DNA from: CAZEHJ01 sp964512485 | GTDB taxonomy: Bacteria > Bacteroidota > Rhodothermia > Rhodothermales > UBA10348 | Reading direction: 5' to 3' | DNA length: 27,973 bases | Assembly (NCBI GenBank): GCA_964512485.1 | Contig: CAZEHJ010000047.1 | Coordinates: 1-27,973 of the forward strand | Shown: positions 23,296-27,973 of the stretch, piece after piece | How positions within the stretch are numbered: the first letter of the stretch is position 1 | Layout of the letters: each line of letters begins with the position of its first letter | Notes under the pieces: model-generated | What the model was told of the DNA's origin: nothing | Seen by the model: the letters and a program-made list of their open reading frames with translations, nothing else | The model's database searches: none | Program-made: the position numbers and the translations under genes

Positions 23296-23766
23296 ATTCG
23301 AAAACTCTAGTTCCATATAAACATCGGCGGTTTCATAAGGCTGGTCCGCCGGAATCGACTTACGAACGAATCCCAATGATTCATACAATTGAACGGCGGC
23401 CGTAAGCTTGGTGCTCGAAAGCAACGTGATTTTGGAGGCTCCCATTTCTCGAGCCTCACGGATGGCGTGCTCGGTTAATCGGCGACCAAGACCTTGACCT
23501 CGCGCACTTCGAGCAACTGTCAACTTGACGAGTTCGAATTCAACCGGCGAAACCTTGATCAGCGCACAGGTTCCAACGAGAGAGCCACGATCCAAAGCAA
23601 CAAAAATCTTACCTCCTGAACGCAAAATCGTCTCATCGGGTGAGTACAGATGTGAACCGTCTTCTTTCTCGTAAAGATCATGCGCATCCAGCCACTCTCG
23701 ATTCAAGCGCGCAAATTCTGATGCGTATTCCTCTCGATAGGACTCAATCCGAGGGGGGACATTCAT
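23290..23766 (-). CDS. GNAT-family N-acetyltransferase
   Basis: A 158-residue single-domain GNAT from the ATG at 23766; the upstream part of the frame (to 23892) is a low-complexity, Lys/Arg-rich stretch unlike the fold. Motif A is complete: FELVKLTVARSARGQGLGRRL with the Arg-Gly-Gln-Gly-Leu-Gly acetyl-CoA loop, then SKITLLSSTKLTAAVQLYESLGF as motif B. The N-terminal YASEFARLNREWLD helix and DETILRSGGKIFVALD strand agree with PhnO/MarR-associated-like GNATs acting on small amines or amino acids. The acceptor is unknown. The TAA stop lies inside the left box of the following attC-like repeat. The DUF3863 gene is upstream on the same strand with no clear attC between. Confidence 0.85.
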   Translation of the reverse strand: MNVPPRIESYREEYASEFARLNREWLDAHDLYEKEDGSHLYSPDETILRSGGKIFVALDRGSLVGTCALIKVSPVEFELVKLTVARSARGQGLGRRLTEHAIREAREMGASKITLLSSTKLTAAVQLYESLGFVRKSIPADQPYETADVYMELEFSNA

Positions 23767-23904
23767 GTATTGTTGTGCAGTTTGGATGGATACGGTACAT
23801 GATATCTTCGGTCTGATTCCAACGGCGCTTGATCGGGGCCGGGACGCCTGGCTCTTTTTTTGGGGCTTTGTCGTTACCGGACGCAAATACACTTTGCCAT
23901 ATCC

Positions 23905-25374
23905 TCAAATCAAGGACGGATACCTTTGCTTGATGAACGCCTTCTCTTCGGAGCTTAGCTGCTCGATGGGTATTGGTATGTCTTGTGGCCGGCTTCCTTT
24001 TTGATTGAGCCGGTTCATCAAACTCCAGTTTCGACTATGATTGCCAGGTGCCGGATCCGGGGGCTCCTCTGCTCTTAGGTCGTAGCGCGTGAAGTCAATG
24101 AGTTTTTCGGGCGTGTTGTTTTTCCAGTCTCTTAACAGAGCGAGTCGAAAATCCTTATTCATGAACCAGCGAATTTCCAGGTCAGCGTCTGAGCCACAGA
24201 TACCTGAACCTCGTTGGACGAATCTATAATCGATATCGTCATTGTTTCTGAATTGCTCGCGCCAGAGCATACCGAATTCACCCTTGGTAATACACTTTGC
24301 ATTGGGCCAGCGGCGGCGCATCTCATTGAACCAGATCAGCATGCCTTCCATGCCGTTGCGTCCTTTGTAGTTGTAGATCTTGCGCGCTTCGACCAGGCCG
24401 AGTTCCCAAATACACGTGACCCAGGCAAAATTGTTAAGCTCAAACCCTTGGTCGAAATGGGCGGCCGTGGTGGCGATCATTTCCTGCGTTCCGGGCTCGG
24501 TCCCCTGCCTGATGACCGTTTCGATAGGGCCGACTCCTTGACGGCTGCCACACCAGATTCCATCAAAGTCTCTTCCGCCAGGATACTTCGCGCTCAGAAA
24601 GTCGACGGTCCAGCCATCCAGCGTTACGCAGTCGATGAAGTCATCCTGGGTCTGAGCAGGTTTGCAGAAATGTTCTCGTGAAGGATAATACGGGTAGGAT
24701 ATTGAGCCCTCTCCGTCGCCGTTATCAACAGAATACTGACTCCAGATACTACCCTGGCAAACGTGAATGCCTTCTTCTTCGGCCAGAAAGCGCTGGTTTT
24801 CCGCAGAAAGGAATCCTGCGATAACGCTTTTGGGCCGGTATCCGCCGCCGACCATCTCCGACACCATCTGAATGCCTTCATGCAGATCGCGATTTACCTG
24901 TTCGCGGCTGTTGTACATGTTGGCGAAAAAACCCCCGGGAATGAAGGTGATCTCGTCGCCGTACTCCTTGTGATAGGACACGACGAGCTCTCTCAACTCC
25001 CGATAGTTGGTGCGCTCGTCCTGAAGTGCAAGCCAGCTGAATGCCCAGGTGATACGTGCTCCTGGCCATCCTTTTTGCACGGTATCGCGAAAAACACGCG
25101 CTTCTTCCGGGCCGTGGATAAGTGATTCGTCCTCACCGTTGGACACGTTACGTGATGTTTCAATTTGATTTACACGTACTACGGTTGTAAAGGTGAAAAA
25201 GCGATTTCCCAGTAGCTGAAGGCCCGGGGCGTTTTGTACATGCGCGCTGTCGTACGCCCGGCCAGCAGCGATAGAGCCGGGTAGCAATGTTGCTCCAAGC
25301 ATAGTGGAAGTTGTTGAGCGCAGAAATTCCCGGCGGGATGTTTTTTTGCGCTTTCCATCTTGATTTCTTGTCAT
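23905..25374 (-). CDS. Tat-exported DUF3863/DUF3864-like protein
   Basis: A 489-residue protein. The ATG at 25374 lies 16 nt past the right box of a short attC and gives a twin-arginine signal (SRREFLRSTTSTMLGATLLPG). The mature part starts with RFFTFTTVVRVNQIE, which I associate with DUF3863 proteins of Bacteroidota. Other blocks are ARVFRDTVQKGWPGARITWAFSW, GDEITFIPGGFFANMYN, VIAGFLSAENQRFLAEE and GMEGMLIWFNEMRRRWP. The centre resembles polysaccharide-deacetylase or TIM-barrel-like folds with many Trp/His residues, which hints at glycan binding. The C-terminal 80 or so residues would be DUF3864. The function is unknown. It is exceptionally large cargo for an integron cassette. Confidence 0.7.
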   Translation of the reverse strand: MTRNQDGKRKKTSRREFLRSTTSTMLGATLLPGSIAAGRAYDSAHVQNAPGLQLLGNRFFTFTTVVRVNQIETSRNVSNGEDESLIHGPEEARVFRDTVQKGWPGARITWAFSWLALQDERTNYRELRELVVSYHKEYGDEITFIPGGFFANMYNSREQVNRDLHEGIQMVSEMVGGGYRPKSVIAGFLSAENQRFLAEEEGIHVCQGSIWSQYSVDNGDGEGSISYPYYPSREHFCKPAQTQDDFIDCVTLDGWTVDFLSAKYPGGRDFDGIWCGSRQGVGPIETVIRQGTEPGTQEMIATTAAHFDQGFELNNFAWVTCIWELGLVEARKIYNYKGRNGMEGMLIWFNEMRRRWPNAKCITKGEFGMLWREQFRNNDDIDYRFVQRGSGICGSDADLEIRWFMNKDFRLALLRDWKNNTPEKLIDFTRYDLRAEEPPDPAPGNHSRNWSLMNRLNQKGSRPQDIPIPIEQLSSEEKAFIKQRYPSLI

Positions 25375-25389
25375 ATCACCGACCCGCTT

Positions 25390-25446
25390 GCCAAACGAAA
25401 TTAAGTTGTATTGCTCGAGCAATCTTACAATTTGAACGTGTTAGAC
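25390..25446 (-). repeat. short canonical-type attC site
   Basis: A 57-bp imperfect palindrome. On the minus strand it starts GTCTAAC (perfect RYYYAAC), continues ACGTTCAAATTGTA, has the 14-bp palindrome ATTGCTCGAGCAAT (25410-25423) as the central stem, then TACAACTTAATTTC, and ends GTTTGGC (one off GTTRRRY). TTGTA/TACAA pair beside a few unpaired bases on one arm, as in classical attC sites. It begins 15 nt past the stop of the interrupted gene and ends 15 nt before the DUF3863 start. Confidence 0.65.
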
Positions 25447-25461
25447 CGACGGCACTTTATT

Positions 25462-26196
25462 CTAATTCAATTTTAATAGGTCCACTATTTCAGAAATCCA
25501 TTGCTCGTGTTCGCGGTTGACCACGACTTGATAAATGCCCGCATCTGCCATATTGAAAAGAGTGGCTCGCAGTTCAGCATCTGCTCTTATCAACTCCGCA
25601 ATGTCATCGAGCGAATAATCGGCATCCCTTCCGGTCCTCGAAACACCTTGCGACCGTAGTTCGTGCATCAGTGTAAGAACAGTCGGTCGAATAAGGTTGA
25701 AGTCTGTGTCTTTCCTACTGTTTGACAAGGAGTAGTACCTGACCACCTGGCTCGCAAGAGTTCTATTTTCAAATACGGACAGATTTCCGCTTCCGACCAG
25801 TTCGTCAAATACTCCCCTGCTCCCATCAAACATTGGAGTAGTAAAAAGACAGCCAACTGTAAATTGGTCACACAATAATTCGGAATTCTGCTGAGAAGAG
25901 GATGACCATTCACCGTCGTCAGGGAAACTGGTAAATTCGGGATTCTTATCAGCGATCCGAATAATCATATCTGACCATAAAACGCGGTTAAATGCGTTTA
26001 TCGTGTTTTCTTCGAGCTCCGCTTGATCAGCTTCAAGATCTTCCAAAAGCGCTGCTATGTACTGCGACTCCAGTTCCGCATTATCGAGACCTTCTTTTCA
26101 GTTTCCGATGGTCACCGCTACAACGATGCCAAGAACCACGACCAAAAAATCTGCGGTCAGATCTTGCCATCTCTTTTTAAGAAAATCGAATTCCAT
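25462..26196 (-). pseudogene. DUF6090-like membrane-anchored protein interrupted by an in-frame TGA
   Basis: A continuous 244-codon reading frame broken only by TGA at codon 33 (26098-26100). It starts at an ATG 11 nt past an attC-like right box. The N-terminus is a short cytosolic segment (MEFDFLKKRWQDLTADF), a membrane helix (LVVVLGIVVAVTIGN), then the TGA, then KEG and a helix ESQYIAALLEDLEADQAELEE. DUF6090-type proteins have Asn-Trp right after the helix, so TGA replaces TGG. Past the stop the frame remains clean for 211 codons, with normal-looking protein sequence up to LLKLN. Either a recent nonsense change or a sequencing error is likely. Internal restart is possible only from non-ATG codons nearby (TTG 26046), which would lose the anchor. 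Confidence 0.7.
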
Positions 26197-26206
26197 GGGC
26201 GGTTCA

Positions 26207-26315
26207 GTCTAATGGCTGGCGGATTTGAGGCGAACAGTTCACTCGCCTTCCAGAAAGTAACCGATTCAGGTCACCTCAGCCAGTCGTCTGGGCCCGCAAC
26301 ATGCGCTTGTTAGGC
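26207..26315 (-). repeat. attC-like repeat, best-preserved copy
   Basis: On the minus strand it reads GCCTAAC (26309-26315 on plus, perfect RYYYAAC), AAGCGCATGTTGCGGGC, CGACTGGCTGAGG, GGTTACTTTC, a short arm, then AAATCCGCCAGCC and ATTAGAC (26207-26213). The end boxes pair at five of seven positions. It begins 8 nt past the VOC stop and ends 10 nt before the next gene's ATG. Confidence 0.68.
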
Positions 26316-26323
26316 CGCTGGGA

Positions 26324-27067
26324 TCAATCCCTCGTCTGCAAGGCTAAGCAGACACCGACTGGGTCCCGAATGACCGCATGTCCAGAATCGGCCGTCCCTT
26401 TGATCACCTCACCGCCACCTTCGAGAACCTTTTGAAGACTCTCCTCGAAGTCATCAACAGGCAGACTAAGTATCCACACGGGAGGGATGCGCTCGTTTTC
26501 ACTGTCCGCTTGGCAGATTGCCGCCGCAGATTCACCGTTGGGTCGCTGCATTTCAAATCCGTCGCCAACAGAGATTCTCGACCATCCTATGACCTGTTCG
26601 TAGAATTCGCACGTCGACGAGAGGTTCGAAACCACAAGCGTAAGCCAACTAATGCGACCCACATCATTAGGATTCTCTGCAACTTCTGAATCGCCTCCGA
26701 CAACGGGAATCACTCCAAATGCTGCATTCATCGGGTCTAAGAGAACGGCCCATTGGCTCTGACCATTCTCATTTTTGCCGTGCATTAGTTCGGTGCCACC
26801 AAGTTCCAGGGCACGCTTCACGCTCTCTCCGACATCAAGAACCTGGAAGTGAGGCATCCACTGCAGTGGGAGGGTCCCGTATTCAGGCAACCGTGCCCCC
26901 AAGCCGATGACCGGTGTACCACGATTATTCGTCAAGTCGGCGCGCCAAAGGGGCGTGCTCCCAGTAGTCAGGATTTGTGAGTAGAAGCTGAGCTCTCTCT
27001 CATGCTCCGGTACCGCTATGTCTGCGCTTAAGACTCCGCCGACACCTGAAGCAAACGGATTTCGCAT
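26324..27067 (-). CDS. two-domain VOC family protein
   Basis: A 247-residue protein from the ATG at 27067, chosen because GAGG lies 5 nt upstream; a GTG two codons earlier is weaker. It holds two VOC units: residues about 12-120 (SADIAVPEHERELSFYSQIL, LLDPMNAAFGVIP) and about 138-247 (WLTLVVSNLSSTCEFYEQVIGW, ILSLPVDDFEESLQKVLEGGG, VIRDPVGVCLALQ). This is the layout of CFP32-like glyoxalase-fold proteins, in which each chain forms the full pseudo-barrel. The metal ligands usually sit at strand ends and are not fully convincing here. The substrate is unknown. It is flanked by attC-like repeats on both sides, a typical single-gene cassette of about 930 bp. Confidence 0.85.
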   Translation of the reverse strand: MRNPFASGVGGVLSADIAVPEHERELSFYSQILTTGSTPLWRADLTNNRGTPVIGLGARLPEYGTLPLQWMPHFQVLDVGESVKRALELGGTELMHGKNENGQSQWAVLLDPMNAAFGVIPVVGGDSEVAENPNDVGRISWLTLVVSNLSSTCEFYEQVIGWSRISVGDGFEMQRPNGESAAAICQADSENERIPPVWILSLPVDDFEESLQKVLEGGGEVIKGTADSGHAVIRDPVGVCLALQTRD

Positions 27068-27134
27068 AAACACCTCACCTAAAACGAATGTGCATGTAAT
27101 TTATTGGGGCCTATCTACGTCCGCCGTCCAGTCG

Positions 27135-27250
27135 GCCTGACGGCTGGCGGAATTGCGGCGAGCATCCGCTCACATATCAGAACATAAGTCTTTCAGATCA
27201 GCAATTCAGGTCGGGCGAGTCCGCAAAAATGTGCTTTTTCTGTGTCTGGC
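27135..27250 (-). repeat. attC-like repeat
   Basis: On the minus strand it starts GCCAGAC (27244-27250 on plus), with an A-rich insertion, then CACATTTTTGCGGACTCG, and ends GCCGCAATTCCGCCAGCC-GTCAGGC (27135-27141). TGCGG near the left end can pair with CCGCA near the right. The CTGGCTGAGG core is degenerate and TTACTTTC is reduced to GACTTATG. Confidence 0.5.
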
Positions 27251-27319
27251 CAGCGCTGGAGGTAACAATATTGGACGCTGAGACGTGAGGATGACAACTC
27301 AAATCAATCTTTATATCTC

Positions 27320-27934
27320 ATGGCTTTCAGGTCTAGGTTCGCAGTCTTGGTTCTACTGCTCACTCTTGCTTCGTCTCAGTCATTTGCTCAAAAACACTTC
27401 GCTGGGCCTTTCCTTGACTTCGGTGCCAATCAAGAACACGTAATTGGTGGCTCTCTTATTGACGGTATCGACGTCTTGTCTGAGGATATTCGAACAGTCT
27501 TTTCAGCCGGCGTCGGATACCGTTACCAGTTTGACATGGGATTGATTGTAGGCGCCAGCATTTCAAAAGGATGGCTTGATGGAGATCTGGACCTCGGCGA
27601 CCAAGTGCTTGCCGTCGACTGGCAAAACGACAGTCAATGGGATTGGGAAGTCAATGCTGGGTGGGCCTTCGCCCGCCGGTATCACGCATTCGTCTTCGCG
27701 TCAGAAGTCACAAGGAAATTTGAGGTTGATATCGTAAATGGGGCGACTGATCTCTCTCAGGCTGACGAGCAAGGAATGCTTCGAATTGGAATCGGCGGAG
27801 AAGCTTACCTCGTCAGAGGATTATCCGCTCGTCTCAAAATTGGAACTGGGCGAGCAGACTTCGGCGACGTGGTCACTAATATCGACATAGAGCGAAAATT
27901 CCACCTTTCAGCTGGCTTTCGGTTCACGTTCTGA
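27320..27934 (+). CDS. small outer-membrane beta-barrel protein
   Basis: A 204-residue protein with a signal peptide (cleavage near SSQSFAQ) and about eight alternating aromatic/polar strands: FAGPFLDFGANQEHVIGG, TVFSAGVGYRYQFDMGLIVGASIS, WDWEVNAGWAFARRYHAFVFAS, MLRIGIGGEAYLVRGLSARLKIG. It ends in LSAGFRFTF. The terminal Phe and strand pattern are the outer-membrane insertion signal recognised by the BAM machinery. An eight-stranded barrel of the OmpA/OmpX/OmpW type is likely; the ligand is unknown. It is on the plus strand, opposite to the attC-like repeats around it, so within its inferred cassette the gene is inverted and would need its own promoter. The 70 bp upstream show no clear ribosome site. 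Confidence 0.75.
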   Translation: MAFRSRFAVLVLLLTLASSQSFAQKHFAGPFLDFGANQEHVIGGSLIDGIDVLSEDIRTVFSAGVGYRYQFDMGLIVGASISKGWLDGDLDLGDQVLAVDWQNDSQWDWEVNAGWAFARRYHAFVFASEVTRKFEVDIVNGATDLSQADEQGMLRIGIGGEAYLVRGLSARLKIGTGRADFGDVVTNIDIERKFHLSAGFRFTF

Positions 27935-27950
27935 TCAGAGACATCCGGAC

Positions 27951-27973
27951 ACAGAACGGCTGGCGGATTTATT
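27951..27973 (-). repeat. right end of a further attC-like repeat cut by the window edge
   Basis: On the minus strand it reads AAATCCGCCAGCC-GTTCTGT, matching the right end of the 26207-26315 copy (AAATCCGCCAGCC-ATTAGAC) exactly over 13 bases. It follows the barrel gene's stop by 16 bp. The remainder of the site lies outside the window. Confidence 0.5.

Noticed and set aside
26098..26100. Selenocysteine or reassigned TGA
   Set aside because: Many genes here end in TGA, relatives have Trp and not Cys at this place, and no selenocysteine-type hairpin is evident.
13734..27250. CRISPR array
   Set aside because: The repeats are 80-160 bp, imperfect, and spaced by whole genes, not by short uniform spacers.
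2203..27973. MITEs or insertion sequences as the source of the repeats
   Set aside because: No transposase, no consistent terminal inverted repeats with target duplications, and all copies share one orientation tied to gene ends. I cannot fully exclude a non-integron repeat family.

Overview
This 28-kb window looks like chromosomal DNA of a marine or environmental bacterium of the Bacteroidota/Rhodothermota type. The inference rests on gene families: a CBM9/DUF5916 protein, a DUF3863 protein, lipoprotein sulfatases, and Tat-exported Gfo/Idh and GH20 enzymes. No rRNA, tRNA or marker gene is present, so the phylum is not fixed. TGA is used as an ordinary stop throughout.

Region 1 (about 1-13.2 kb) has genes on both strands. 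It opens with small accessory genes: an MmcQ/YjbR-like protein, a VOC protein, an AlkD-like DNA repair protein and a tubby/LOR-like protein. A secreted and cell-envelope set follows: a DUF5916 outer-membrane protein, an NTF2-like protein, a Tat Gfo/Idh oxidoreductase, a lipoprotein sulfatase, a Tat GH20 hexosaminidase, an Asp-rich lipoprotein and a GSDH-type sugar dehydrogenase. GH20 plus sulfatase plus oxidoreductase suggests use of sulfated amino-sugar glycans.

Region 2 (about 13.2-28 kb) has nearly all genes on the minus strand. Small unrelated genes (DUF4399, MarR, YdjM-like, methyltransferase, epimerase, SRPBCC, GNATs, tiny membrane proteins, VOC) alternate with an 80-160 bp imperfect repeat family. 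On the minus strand the repeats begin like GCCTAAC, carry a core CGACTGGCTGAGG and TTACTTTC, and end like TCCGCCAGCC-GTTAGRC. They abut or overlap the stop codon of the gene before them, and the next gene usually starts 10-60 nt beyond. This is the layout of integron cassettes with attC sites. One further site (25390-25446) is a short 57-bp attC of more canonical form. I read the region as part of a sedentary chromosomal integron whose integrase and attI, not in this window, would lie beyond the right edge. Eroded copies of the repeat (near 2.2 and 5.3 kb) suggest that the left part is the old, decayed end.

Other points of note: a DUF6090-like cassette gene is interrupted by one in-frame TGA where the family has Trp. 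An SRPBCC gene lacks its N-terminus and is translationally coupled to an epimerase. The MarR gene has a near-perfect operator just upstream. Some inferred cassettes are unusually large and carry sulfatase or Tat-exported genes.
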